From Xanthostigma xanthostigma (lineage: Eukaryota; Arthropoda; Insecta; Raphidioptera; Raphidiidae), in contig OY754469.1 of NCBI GenBank assembly GCA_963575645.1, forward strand, positions 38,646,753-38,710,752: a stretch of DNA of 64,000 nt, read 5' to 3'. The notes beneath the pieces are model-generated. The model saw only the letters and a program-made list of their open reading frames with translations, was not told where the DNA came from and searched no databases. Shown in pieces: positions 44,212-55,628 of this stretch. Position 1 is the first letter of the stretch, and each line of letters starts with the position of its first letter. The translations under genes were made by a program, and so were the position numbers.

Positions 44212-44680
44212 GGGACCTGTGCGAATTATTCGCACTAAATAAGTATAATAATTATCACTTTACAAAATTATTTTTTAAATATGATTGCAGATATTCAATT
44301 TGTTTCTAATTTTGCACACTGCTTATAACGTTCTTCTTTTTGTTGTAAAAGAAATATTTTACTAAAATTGTCATATAGAGGCGCAAGTAGCAAAAGCGTT
44401 GTTCAGCGTTGCCCGTCAGATGGCAGTATGCAGTATTTACAATATGAAGGTCAGATGACAGATCGAAGTGTTACCGTTACGCCGTCAGATGGCAGACGTT
44501 GTTCAGAGTTTAATTAATTTAATTAATTTACAAAAACAATAGCAATAATAAATTTTTGAGTTGTCGATGTCAGTAGAGCAAGCAATTATCTGTAAAATGA
44601 TATATAATTTATGTGGAGAAATTGTGTGGTTTTTTCTAAAAAGGGAGACAAACATCTTAAACCTTAGCGTATTAATATAT
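44212..44680 (+). repeat. Dispersed family E, copy 4 (shortened)
   Basis: Starts CTAGCGGGACCTGTGCGAA and ends TTAGCGTATTAATATAT. It lacks several internal segments present in copies 2 and 3. Confidence 0.75.
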
Positions 44681-45589
44681 CTATATGATTAAATAAATTC
44701 AAAAGGAACTTTATAATAAAAGAAATAGAGCAAGCTAGTGTTAATTTTAAATTTTCTACACGGACATTTTTCAAAAAGATTTGAAGATCAACAAAAAATA
44801 CAATAGTATAAAATCATAAGAGAATAACATTTTTAGATATCTATGAAAATTTAAAACTTACAAATTTTCCGCAGTGAGACACTTTTCCAAAAAAAAGTCA
44901 AAATTGTTTTTTGAATTTTTTTCACAATAAGCATAAAGTAAGGAGAATTTTCGACTATGGCGTTTTTGGTCATCCTGTAGCGCAGTGGTGATCCTATAGA
45001 TATTCTCCGTGCCCCGTTGAACAACTTGTACCTACACTTCTTTAACAACGCTTAAGTTAATTATTGATAATAGTGTCTTAATTACTTACCGGCTGATCAC
45101 TCTCGAACGTAATTACAGTAATAAATTATGCACGTGTACAGGGTTTCCACTATTACTCTGTAAAGTATTTTCCCCAAAAACAACAGAGTTCTTCATGTTT
45201 GCAATTCAAACATCTTTCCAAAATTTGGTTTCACAGACACACAGACGCACATACTTTTATCCAAAAATATGTTTTATGGTTTCGGGTGACCCCAAAACCA
45301 AAAAACATAGTAAAGTTTTGAAATGTGAATCTTGACCTAAATTAGTACGATTCCTCACTTGGTATAGTCGTAGATCGTTGACCTCTGTTACAAGAAAATC
45401 ATGTCCAAGGCAGACATCACTCTATATTCAAATTTGAAAATCAATATGCAACAGAATCAACACTAAGCAGTTTGTTACTATGCATTGATTTTATAGGTAC
45501 TATAATCACGTGACTGGTAGAAGGAGGTCATGATCTTGTCCTGGTGCTATAGCTAGATTATATCAGTGACGGTTCCTCTATATCGGCGC
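44681..45589. other. AT-rich non-coding sequence
   Basis: Words such as TTCCAAAATTTGGTTTCACA near 45217 suggest an old retroelement tail. No gene is supported. Confidence 0.35.
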
Positions 45590-45990
45590 TGCAGATTTTT
45601 AGCTACAGATATGTTTAGTGAGACTTTAGATGTAGGGATATCCATTGAATTCACAAGCATGTTCCATGTTCAATTTTTGTGCTTTTTTTTAGAAATAGAA
45701 AAATAGTCGAAAACTAGGGAAGGTGACACCTGTATAACATAATAATGTCATATTCGGATTCAGCGCACTCGAAAATATATTTCTAGAGCTTAGGATTTTA
45801 TAAGATTGTGAATTCAATGGTTATCCGTATATCTAAAAATCTCGCTAAACATATCTGTAGTTAAAAATCTATTGGTTTTCAGGATATGCGCCCATGAACA
45901 CTTTTTCTTAATGACCTTTAGAATATAAAATATTACCATTTTCGATCAATTTAACCGAGAACCAAATCTCATAAAGTCTGTGCGGGGTCC
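45590..45990 (+). repeat. Partial copy of the 26073-26576 inverted-repeat element
   Basis: Contains the interior and right arm (CATGTTCCATGTTCAA, AGTCGAAAACTAGG, TTTTCGATCAATTTAACCG) but only the inner end of the left arm. It is more diverged than the 26-kb copy. Confidence 0.7.
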
Positions 45991-47845
45991 TCTCTTAAAT
46001 CTGAAAATTCCAAAGTATTCACAGCCGAAAGATCAGCAGGAAGGATGAACGATATATATACCATAATGCGCGGTGCTTGTTCTTCTTCTCCTGATATTTG
46101 CCCACACGTTCGTGATCTCCTGCTGACAATGCTCGGCACGATATGCTGATTTATTCATTCTAATTAATAAACATACGCCGACGCTACTCCGTGTCTTAAG
46201 AAGTCGTTAGATTGTTCAGAGCTAGATTGGTTCAAGAAGCTTGAGAATAGGCAAACGCGATGTCATCGTTTGTATATAATATATGGCGTTTTTATGGCTC
46301 CTCTGTTACAACTCCCCAATTCCCTGTACGCCGCTATTTGTTGCTATTTATATAAAGCTGGAAAGTTCTTCGCTCGTCTCCAACACACTTCCAAATAAGC
46401 TGAATTTTTATAGTAAGTGCCCATAACCCCTTATAACCGACAAAACTGTCTTTGTTTTTGATTATTTAGAGACCAAAGAACCTAGAAGTATTAATAAAAA
46501 AAAATTGTGTACCCCTGCTTACCCTGCACGAAATAACCGTGCGAAACCGGTTGCGTTCATAAAAATAAATGTTTCGTGGCAAAAAAAAATTGTCGATAGT
46601 CACAATCGTATAGAATCGGTTGTAAAGGACTAAAGTAAAACCTGATGATCAGATTCCAACATAAACAAAAAAGATAATTAGATAATACAGTTTTCTTCTT
46701 TACCTTTTTGTTCATAATGGTACTGTGCATCAGATTTCATATATTCTTATAGCATCTCATTCATAAGAACTTGCTCCAGGTATTATAAAGATACTATATA
46801 GTAAGAAAAAAATTGTGGGAATATATTATCAATGAACCTTTGATTAACGTCTGTAGAACTCTTCAAATAAATAAAATTATCGACCAATTTTTCCAGATTA
46901 TATATTAACAAATTATTTAATTATATTTCAATTAAATAATGTTTCGATCCGGATTAGGAGCTTCTTCAGAATAACAATTAAGCTAAAAAACGATTATTTA
47001 TTGAAGAGTAATCAGATGTTAATCAAAGATTTGGTTCTATTTCTGATTATTCCCTTTATAAGGCAAAGCTTCCCAGAACTGGTCCTCGAGGTGACTTAAC
47101 TGAGAGGTTTTAAAATGGTTCACTCATGAAACGACTTTTCTTAGGAATTTAATAAAATTGAAGTATAAGGTTAATAAAAGTGTCTTATATTTAATTTAAA
47201 AAAATGAAATTTTATCACAGACTGTAAAACGAGATATTAACAATCAAAATGTGCATAATTAACATGCTGGAGGTATACCCTACCACGTATAAAGAAAACG
47301 AGTACCTACATTCCAGAATATCTCGAAAACGGTTTTTCTTAAAAACGAATGCATTGTAAATTGAAAAATTATAAATTTTTTAAACCGATTTTTACCGATT
47401 TGTTAAAAAAAAATAGAAATTTAAAATAAAAATATTTTTATTGTACTTAATGTGTATATTAAAGCTTAGATGTGTTGGGTACAGTCTTTGCCAAAAATGC
47501 AGGGGGAATCTATAACTGTTGGTAGTTACTATTACGCTATACTTTTGTCTACGACTGTCGCGAGTGAACTACCTTAATCGGACCATCATTTGAGCTGAGC
47601 GGTATAGGAGAGGCATGCATGTCGGGGTCAGAGGTATGAAATAAATCATTAGTTAATTTCACTATTTTACTATTATACTAACACATGCGAGATATTACAT
47701 TATTTTATATATACATATTTTCATTTATGCAAATTGTCTAACTTAAAGTCTATTAATGAAAAAATAATGAATTTGCTGTTATGATTTGTTCTGAATATGT
47801 TTTGTTTGTTCGTTATATAAACGATCCAAAATAGCAAACACAAAA
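45991..47845. other. Non-coding sequence with a short inverted repeat at 46845-47035
   Basis: CTTTGATTAACGTCTG and ACTCTTCAAATAAAT on the left are mirrored by ATTTATTGAAGAGTAATC and GATGTTAATCAAAG on the right, suggesting a ~190-bp MITE. The remainder holds nothing I recognise. Confidence 0.45.
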
Positions 47846-48805
47846 AAGACCTGGCCGAAGAGTATAGTGTGGGGCCTAGCCAAGCCTTGAATGTTTAACT
47901 TTGCGAAATTTTATTTGCAAAAAATATCCTTGAAACATTTTGAAATTTTAATTCCATCACATTTAGAATATTTCAAAAATATCATTTATCATGAATATCG
48001 ATAAAAATATATTTGAGGCATGCTATTTAGACAGAATAATATTTACCTAAATACCCAAAAAAAAATTTTGTTGACTTTTTACCTGGCAAGTGATCCGTGC
48101 GAGTAAGATAGGCCAGCAAAATGACGAACTCAGTTTCCACTAATTCGAAAATTAGGAGAACTTTTCCAGCGGTGACAATATTGAATTTTGATAAGATACA
48201 AGCAATAAATTGATGAAACACAGTTTTTTAACTCTTTTTTAACAAGTTTCAGTCATTGTACGAAGATGAAATTTTGACAGATTGTGTATCATATACTTAT
48301 ATAATTGTTTCCTCAAATTTGCTCAAATTTGCACCCTTTTGAGATTTTGTGGAAACGTTTAGGGTCCAATTATCTTCATTTTACTGGCCTAAAGACGCTA
48401 TATGGCTATAGATTGAAGTCAGAGAGAGCGGCTTTCTGAGTGAGTCAATCGCAACCACAGCCAAGGGCGTAGATAAGGGTTAGGGTGTAAAAAGAGGTAA
48501 TTAATTAGTAATTACCCCTCCAGGATCATAATAATAAAAAAATAAAACTGAAAATAATACGAATACCTGCGGCTAAAAATGAAATTTAGAAATAATTCTT
48601 GAAAAAAAATTTGTAAAGTTGCTTTGGGAATTAATATTTTGCTTGACACTTTCATTCATGAGTATTCTTGTATGATATTAATGAAACTTTAAAAAAATAT
48701 TGATTTTTATTGTTGTACACTCCCAGAAAAAATATCTACGCCCTTGATCACAACACGCTTCAACTCAGCCAACCGCAATTGTCCCACTACCTTCGGCCAG
48801 GTCTT
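47846..48805. mobile_element. ~960-bp TIR element (AAGACCTGGCCGAAG family) with a nested hAT
   Basis: AAGACCTGGCCGAAG at the left is mirrored exactly by CTTCGGCCAGGTCTT at the right, followed inside by GTA and GTGG words on both ends. It is non-coding. No clear target duplication. A hAT-type insert occupies 48462-48746. Confidence 0.72.
48462..48746. mobile_element. 285-bp hAT-type element nested in 47846-48805
   Basis: Terminal repeats CAAGGGCGTAGATA and TATCTACGCCCTTG are perfect over 14 bp. The 8-bp flanks ACCACAGC and ATCACAAC agree at six positions, consistent with a decayed hAT duplication. It is non-coding. Confidence 0.68.
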
Positions 48806-49467
48806 CGAATGCACTCAATAATCGTCCTGTACATAATAAGTTTCACCACATAGTGATTCTGCACGTTTTTGTCTACAATCTATTACCGTAAACACATATT
48901 GTGTTTGGTGTGTTATTTACCAACAGCGCGACGCAACGGTAACAGATTACAGAATGGTTACCGAGCCAACACACTCAGCAGTCGTTTGCTCGCCTTATGT
49001 GTTCTAAATACCTTCAACCGTTGAAAGACGAGTTACGGCGTTCGGCCATTAAGTATATTGGATCATCGTCATCACAAGACATCATAGATCATGCATAGAT
49101 CCATCACGATCTTGTCTTACGTAACCTCACTCTTATAGATCATATTGGATCGCGATACGTATTTTGCATAATGTAAATTGTTGTATTGTTGAAAGTTTTT
49201 ATTTAACGTCATCTGCAGTTAAGCGGGGTTTCAGAAAACGTTATAAAAAAATTTGATTTGAGAAGCAACTTTGATTGTAATCGTCAATTTAGTGCCGGAT
49301 TAACCTATAAGTTAATTAAGCAATTGCTTGGGGCATCACGGCTCAAGGGGCACCAAGAAGCACCACTCAGAAATGAAAAGTACCTCGCTAAACCGTGTCA
49401 ACAATTTTTTTTTCTTTTTGTCATGTTCTTAAAAATTTGATCTATACTGGTATGTCTTTATAGACGG
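48806..49467. other. Non-coding sequence, nothing recognised
   Basis: No supported feature. Confidence 0.4.
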
Positions 49468-50190
49468 AGAGCTGGCTACGGAGAAAATGGGTGACTCGGT
49501 GCAGAGCTGAAAATTTGCAGAATAATAGGAGATAGTACAAGTAAGTAGGGAAAAAATTGCCAGAAGGCTAGGCGGAAGATAAAGAGCCGCCAGAAGGCGC
49601 TAATGTTGCGAAAAATCAGTGCAGTTCTGGCAATTTCTATAGGTACTTATTCTGTAATTCAAAACTAGATTATATATTATATATATTATACATTATAATG
49701 TTATAAGGGCATACTGAAAATTCAAACATGGTATAATAATTACATTCGACAAATATTCAAAATTATTAATGACATTTTGATAGAAATAAAATTAATCGTC
49801 ATATTATATTTTCATTAATAAAATTACGTTGTTATAACAACGTAACTTTATTAATTAATTAAATTTTATTTCTATCAAAATGTCATTAATAATTTTAAAT
49901 ATTTGTCGAATGTAATTATTATATCTTGTTTGAATTTTCAGTACCTATGCCCTTATATATTATAATGTGTAATATATATAATATATAGGTAATCTAGTTT
50001 TGAATTACAGAATAAGTATAGAAATTGCCAGAAGTGCACTGATTTTTCGCAACATTAGCGCTTTCTGGCGGCTCTTTATCTTCCGCCTAGCCTTCTGGCA
50101 ATTTTTTCCCTACTTACTTATACTATCTCCTATTATTCTGCAAATTTTCAGCTCTGCACCGAGTCACCCATTTTCTCCGTAGCCAGCTCT
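49468..50190. mobile_element. 720-bp near-perfect palindrome (foldback element)
   Basis: The left arm begins AGAGCTGGCTACGGAG and the right arm ends CTCCGTAGCCAGCTCT. The arms pair along about 355 bp each, with a few mismatches and small gaps, meeting near 49835 at GTTGTTATAACAAC. Landmarks in both arms include TTGCCAGAAGGCTAGGCGGA and its complement. There is no coding capacity; the 60-codon frame in the right arm is chance. No certain target duplication. Confidence 0.88.
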
Positions 50191-51027
50191 GAAGTCCATT
50201 AGAAGTATAAAAGTTAAAAATAAATAATAATTGATTTTTGAAAATGAAAACGAAAAAAACTTAATTTCTTAAGGATTCCATTTTTCTAATTTGTAAGTTT
50301 TGAAACTTTTTTCTTTTTTTTTCTATTTATTGTATAAAAATGCCTAAAGTGCGATTTTATAGACAGCCAAATTTTCAATGAGAGCATTGATTGTAAAATT
50401 CAATTTTTTTTAAATTGAATTGTGTTGAGTAAGGACTGTGTCGAAAGATAAACAGCGTGTGTAATTTCGATAATATTTTCGTTTGCACGGTAGTGTACTC
50501 TCAAACAGTTGAAAGCAAAAGACACGTGGGTCACGAACTTGCAAATTCACCGAGAAATCAGCTATTTTGTGAACTTTTCATTACAATATTTACATAATAT
50601 ATGAGCGTGTGTGTGTATGCGTTGTGTAGTAATGTTAATTTTAATCGTTGATGCAATATGTGGCCTAAGTCAAGCTCTAATTCCATAAATTAGCGACCTT
50701 TCAAATGTAATTATATTATGTAGATTAGACCGGGGCACACTGCATTATAATTGTTCAAACGCGTTCACTTTCATTACATTATTTACTATAGCGGCCTGGT
50801 CCGGTTTCGCCCGAATTTGTAGATTGTCACTGTTTTTTTTTTTAGTGTCCGACCGAAACCAGTTTTTACGGCCGAAACCGAAACCGAATTTCGGCTTCAG
50901 TCTCAGTTTCGGCCGAGATCGAAATTTCATGTGTTCGTGGGAAAAATAAACATTATCATAATCAGGCTTTATTATTTTTTTTTTATTTCTAAATTAATTA
51001 CATTTTAATCATTCAGCCTCTGATAGT
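50191..51027. other. Non-coding sequence with repeat scraps
   Basis: At 50786-50820 CGGCCTGGTCCGGTTTCGCC resembles the retroelement tail near 53825. At 50845-50930 a CCGAAACCGAAACCGAA-rich stretch looks like a worn subterminal region of a hAT-type element. Neither has both ends. Confidence 0.4.
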
Positions 51028-52190
51028 CTACAGAGTGCCTGTCGGCAAAAATTTTACTGACACATACTCTCCCCAAACTTTGTATATGGCTTCATTAGGC
51101 CTAGTTTGACACCTATTTCCTCTATGACTTTTCTTGATTTCGGGACGTTTTCCCACTAAATTTTCCGAAAGATGTTTTGACGACATGTAAAAATTTATAG
51201 ATACTATAACAAATAACTTACAGGTGTAGCCACCGTTCGCTACATTGTTAAGAAACACCCATTGTTACATTGCATATTAGAAAAAAATTTATTCTCTCGC
51301 ATGATGTGAAATAGTTACAAATTGCTATATATTAGAATGATGAATTGATCTTGTTGTGTCACTGTGGAGTAATGTAACTCAGTCCGCCGCGATAGTGGAA
51401 AGATTCGGGGTTCGTATCCCGATGGTGACATTGTTTGAGAAATAAATTTTTCTAATATGCAATGTAACAATGGGTGTTTCTTAACAATGTAGCGAACGGT
51501 GGCTACACCTGTAAGTTATTTGTTATAGTTATGTATACGTCCTATATCGTATGAAAAAATTCACATATAAAAATTTAGAAAAAGTTTTCAGCCATAAGTT
51601 TCAACATTAAATGTCTTATTAAAACAGAAAATATGTCTGTGATTTAAGACTGATAATAATTAATGAAACATATTTCATCTTTGATTCACCTATAACTCTC
51701 ACTTCTGTGAAGGTTCATATCTAGCGTTACCTAAGATAAAAATTAGCTCTCGCATGATGTGAAATAAACAGTTACAAATTGCTATATATTAGAATGATGA
51801 ATTGATCTTGTTGTGTCACTGTGGAGTAATGTAACTCAGTCCGCCGCGATAGTGGAAAGATTCGGGGTTCGTATCCCGATGGTGACATTGTTTGAGAAAT
51901 AAAAAAAAAAAAAATTCTAATATGCAATGTAACAATGGGTGTTTCTTAACAATGTAGCGAACGGTGGCTACACCTGTAAGTTATTTGTTATAGTTATGTA
52001 TACGTCCTATATCGTATATTCACATATAAAAATTTATAGATACTGTTTGTTTTTTTTTCATTGGATAGCTTAAAAACTTTAACCAAAACGCTAAAATAAT
52101 ATTCTCTGCAGACAATTAATGACATGAACCATTTATAATGTCTGACAGCTCGAATATGTTCGACATATTTGAGGTGTTACAATCTAAATT
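51028..52190 (-). repeat. Copy of the 40925-41240 repeat, split by an insertion
   Basis: The outer parts 51028-51205 and 52028-52190 match the uninterrupted copy in reverse. The shared block AAAAATTTATAGATACT occurs on both sides of the insert as a target duplication. Confidence 0.78.
51206..52027. mobile_element. 822-bp insertion with tRNA-like core, inverted repeat and tandem duplication
   Basis: A 17-bp duplication AAAAATTTATAGATACT flanks it (51189-51205 and 52028-52044), which fits target-primed insertion. Positions 51206-51285 are the exact inverse of 51446-51526. Between them lies a tRNA-like stretch with CTCAGTCCGCCGCG and the B-box-like GGGTTCGTATCCC. The core plus right arm (51290-51545) is then repeated almost identically at 51747-52013. 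It is best described as a SINE-like element with an unusual symmetric and duplicated structure. Confidence 0.75.
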
Positions 52191-52194
52191 TTAT

Positions 52195-52345
52195 TGTACA
52201 TAAAATTAACAGCAGTTTTCCTTATTACATTTTTTTTGACCACAATAGAAACATGTCGCGATTTCCATAAAAAGTGAGTTCAATAATTCTCTATTACCCA
52301 CTAGCGGCGCTAGTAGGCTTCGTGCATACAGCCTATACAGCACGC
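52195..52345 (+). repeat. Fragment of the 42345-42800 MITE family
   Basis: CGCGATTTCCATAAAAAGTG and CTAGCGGCGCTAGTAGGCTT are shared with 42712-42780 and, reversed, with 61190-61260. Confidence 0.75.
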
Positions 52346-53094
52346 CATCTATAATTTTTGTATTGTTCTCTTGCCACCCGAAACAATTAACGATCGATAT
52401 CGATCGTAAGGGCATTGTCTGGGATACACCTCTATACATTTAAAACAAAGACGCATAGATCGGGTCAAATGATGAACTGCTGCAGTGCCTTATAACATGA
52501 TGTAATAGCCCGAGGATCCCACACACGTTCGATGCGCGGGTCAAACATAACATTATACGCGTTGCTATACAACAATATGCCAAAAAAAAAACAAACCTCA
52601 GAGCATACAGTCCTGCGCCCATGTACTGTATTATAAATCCTTCACGATTAACAGTACTGATTCACATTACCGGATTTTAGTTGTAAGTTTCGCCGCCAGA
52701 TAGAGTAGTCCATATCGCGGATCCCAATGGGTTGGATTTTTTTATCAGTCAAAGCGTTTAATAAAGTTAAATGAATGGTAACATGACTAGACGCATGTCG
52801 CGATTTCAACATTCGAGTACACGTATAAAGTATTTTGATGAAAAAAAACGCTATCATAAAAGAAACATTTTGTTTCCTTTGCGCAGTTTAGAGAAAAATA
52901 AAAAAACAGTGTTAAAAATATTTTGTTCAACAACGATAGAAAGACGCCCAATTCATATCTAAACAAAATATTTTTTAAATTATTTTTTACTTTTTAGTCC
53001 ACGTTATATAAAACTCTAATTTTCATTATAACCCTAAAAACCAACACTCAAATGACCATGTTTAGATAAATTATTAATTATTGATATATAGGTA
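52346..53094. other. Non-coding sequence, nothing recognised
   Basis: Short frames on both strands (52206-52962) overlap each other and show no domain. Confidence 0.4.
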
Positions 53095-53450
53095 TAAAAT
53101 TCTCGTGTCACAATTTTGGCCGCGCTAATCTCCGAAACCACTGAACAGATTTTAATGAAAATTTGTAAATGTGTCTTGCTTGGTGCAACTTACGCTATAG
53201 GATAGTTTTTATTGAATATTTTGTAAAAAGTTGCGGTATTTTCGTAAAAAAACCTTTTTTTAGTAACACGTAACGACATCTGTTTGTTTGCTTCTGAACT
53301 AATAGTTCAGAAGCAAACAAACAACACTGTTTAGTACCAAATAGCGGCGTCTGTTAGAACTTGCAATTTGCTCGAAGCTATTAATTCAGAAATACATTTT
53401 GCAGAATTATATCTATCGCACCCAGGTGAAACCGGGACGGACCGCTATAA
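53095..53450 (+). repeat. Retroelement-tail repeat with a perfect hairpin
   Basis: Starts with GCTAATCTCCGAAACCACTG and ends GGTGAAACCGGGACGGACCG, the same end type as 25729-25920. At about 53284-53325 GTTTGTTTGCTTCTGAACTA is followed at once by its complement. Confidence 0.55.
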
Positions 53451-53454
53451 TATA

Positions 53455-53870
53455 ATAATATAAAGTTTGGATGTAGGAGGCAATCTCCGAAACTACTCAT
53501 CCGATTTCAAAATTTTTTTCACCAATATTTAGAATGGATCTTCAGGATGGATACAGGCTACCTATATAAGTATTATAGCGTTTAAATAAAGCGCTCTTGC
53601 AACGCAAGTCAACGAAAAAAAAATTGGTTATCTGTAAAGTCGGTTTACGGACGATAGTTTTACGTGATAACGTATTCTGCTCGAATATCATATTTAATAA
53701 TCACGCACAGGGTCAGGCGGAACGTTACACTTTTTCGTGCATGCAGCCGGTGTTTCATCTTTTTATATTGACGTGATTCATCAATTTATAAGACGTTATC
53801 ACGTCAAAAACAGCGACAATTTACAAATTCGGGCGAAGCCGAACCGGACCGCTAGTATTTATATAAATTA
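53455..53870 (+). repeat. Dispersed repeat, copy of 35395-35960
   Basis: Begins at the AATATAAAG word, continues with CAATCTCCGAAACTACTC, then AGTCGGTTTACGGACGATAG, CAGGGTCAGGCGGAACGTTA and the end CGGACCGCTAGTATTTATA. Non-coding retroelement-tail type. Confidence 0.65.
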
Positions 53871-54344
53871 TTGTATTGTTATGGGTTCTTACTTCTTAAT
53901 ACGTGTGCAAAAATTTAAAATTATTCAGACACCTGAAAGTGATTGAAAATTAAATTTATACATACATCCAAACATACAAGTCAATATAAGATATTAACTT
54001 GACTTGTATGTATGGATAACGATTCAGTTTTGTAACATTCTGTATAAACAGTTCTGATAAATAATAAAATTACATACCCAATACTTTGATCGTAGGTCTG
54101 TAACAAACAATTAATTTTTATGTGTGTTGTTCATTTATATCATGTATGTGTTGAATCATTGCGCTGAACGTAATGGCGTGTTCATTATGTATTTATAATT
54201 AATATTTCATTAAGAAAAGCGTTATTAACAGGACTGGCATAGCGGTTAAAAATCTCTACAGAGCATATATTAAAATCCTCGTTCTTATTGTGAAGCACTG
54301 AACCGATTTTGATGCAATTGTTTTTTAAAGTACCTTTCGAGTAT
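53871..54344. other. AT-rich non-coding sequence, nothing recognised
   Basis: No supported feature. Confidence 0.4.
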
Positions 54345-54690
54345 CCCACCAAAAACATAAATGTGAAAAACATGGCCAAGTTCTCGTCAAAACTGCGTTT
54401 TGTTAGCTTATAAAAAATAACTGAAATGTAGAAAATATGCCAAGTTCCTTGCTTACACGTTTATAAATTTACACGCCAAACTTGGCATGTTTTCAAGGGT
54501 TTCAATAATGATTACTTCTTTAATGAAAACTTGCCAAGTTTGGCGTGTAAATTTATAAACGTGTAGGCAAGGAACTTGGCATATTTTCTGCGTTTCAGAT
54601 ATTTTTTATAAGATAACAAAACACAGTTTTGAGAACTTAGCCCTTTTTTTCACATTTATGTTTTTGGTGGGATTTCAATACTTTTTAAAA
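54345..54690. mobile_element. ~345-bp foldback element, relative of 19985-20225
   Basis: The left end CCACCAAAAACATAAATGTG is mirrored by CACATTTATGTTTTTGGTGG. The inner arms GCCAAGTTCC and ACACGCCAAACTTGGCA also pair. Arms cover about 150 bp with small gaps. It is non-coding. Confidence 0.78.
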
Positions 54691-54826
54691 ATTTATATTC
54701 GTACTTACTGTATTTAAATAATGGGTGTTTTTTTTAGAGGTATACAAATTTAAAATGAAATAAAACACGTAAAAATAAGGTTGCTAGCCACGTTGTTGGC
54801 TTTGTTTAAAATATAATTTTATGCCA

Positions 54827-55036
54827 TTAATGTTTAAATATGATTTCGGGCATATGGGCGCCACGGCTGGCTTGAATGAAGCGCAATCGGGAAGTCCAAT
54901 TTTCGATCACTTTATCGAGCATCTGGGGCCGTATATCGCCAATAGCGCGGCGAATGTTGACTTCCAAGTGATCCAACGTCTGTGGTTTATCGGCGTAAAC
55001 TAGTGACTTCACGTATCCCCAAAGAAAGTAATCCAT
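54827..55036 (-). pseudogene. mariner transposase, C-terminal remnant
   Basis: This is the last ~70 residues of a Tc1/mariner transposase, starting MDYFLWGYVKSLVYADKP and ending PEIIFKH at a stop. Just before it, in the same frame, DLTP can be read, the region of the third catalytic acidic residue. It is in a different frame from the N-terminal part, with which it overlaps by a few bases at the deletion joint near 55045. Confidence 0.85.
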
Positions 55037-55515
55037 AGGTGTGAGATCAAAATTTTGCGTTGAAAAAGAGGATCAAGCTGAATATTGTTTTCGGCCCATT
55101 CACCGAACGTACGGCGCGCATAATGGTCACGCGGCTTTAACTCTTGCACAAGCTGGATCTTGTAAGCTCGTAAGCCAAGATCTTTTCGCAAAATCTTCCA
55201 CAACGTGGATGGGCACAGTCTCAATTGCTGTGCACGATGGCGTATCGACTCATTCGGGTCCTCCTCAACACTACGCACCACAGCAGCAATGGCATCTTCT
55301 GTGCGCACTGTATGGCGTCTTTGTGGATGCATATTATCAACTAGAGTATGCGTAGTTCGAAAACGATCCATGGTTTTCCGAATAACTTGCTCGGATGGAC
55401 GATTATGTCGACCGTAAAATGGACGTAGCGCACGGTTAGTTTGGCAAACTGAACCATAATTTTCAAAATAAATTTGCACAACTTGCAAGCGTTGTACTGA
55501 TGTAAGTCTATTCAT
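55009..55515 (-). pseudogene. mariner transposase, N-terminal remnant
   Basis: The frame encodes the DNA-binding half of a mariner transposase. A first helix-turn-helix region begins MNRLTSVQRLQVVQIYFENY and a second contains RAQQLRLCPSTLWKILRKDL. The linker LGLRAYKIQLVQELKPRD follows, then FGEWAENNIQLDPLFQRKIL just before the catalytic domain. The methionine at 55515 is the family's usual start, although the frame extends nine codons further upstream. The first two catalytic aspartates and about 150 residues are missing. The enzyme is dead; the binding half could in principle still be made. Confidence 0.88.
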
Positions 55516-55628
55516 GGTGAAATGGCAAAACATACTGACCACAAATCATCTGTCAACTGTCAAATTAACTGTCAATTGAAACGGTGTTGCCAATTTTAAA
55601 ACCAAACCTCCAAAAAAAACACCCTTTA

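Larger units (their letters stand above)
54721..55626 (-). mobile_element. Internally deleted Tc1/mariner transposon
   Basis: The terminal inverted repeats GGGTGTTTTTTTT(A/G)GAGGT lie directly inside a TA duplication at 54719-54720 and 55627-55628. At 906 bp it is shorter than the usual ~1.3 kb. It carries the two ends of a mariner transposase gene with the middle missing, so it cannot move by itself but still has both termini. Confidence 0.92.
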
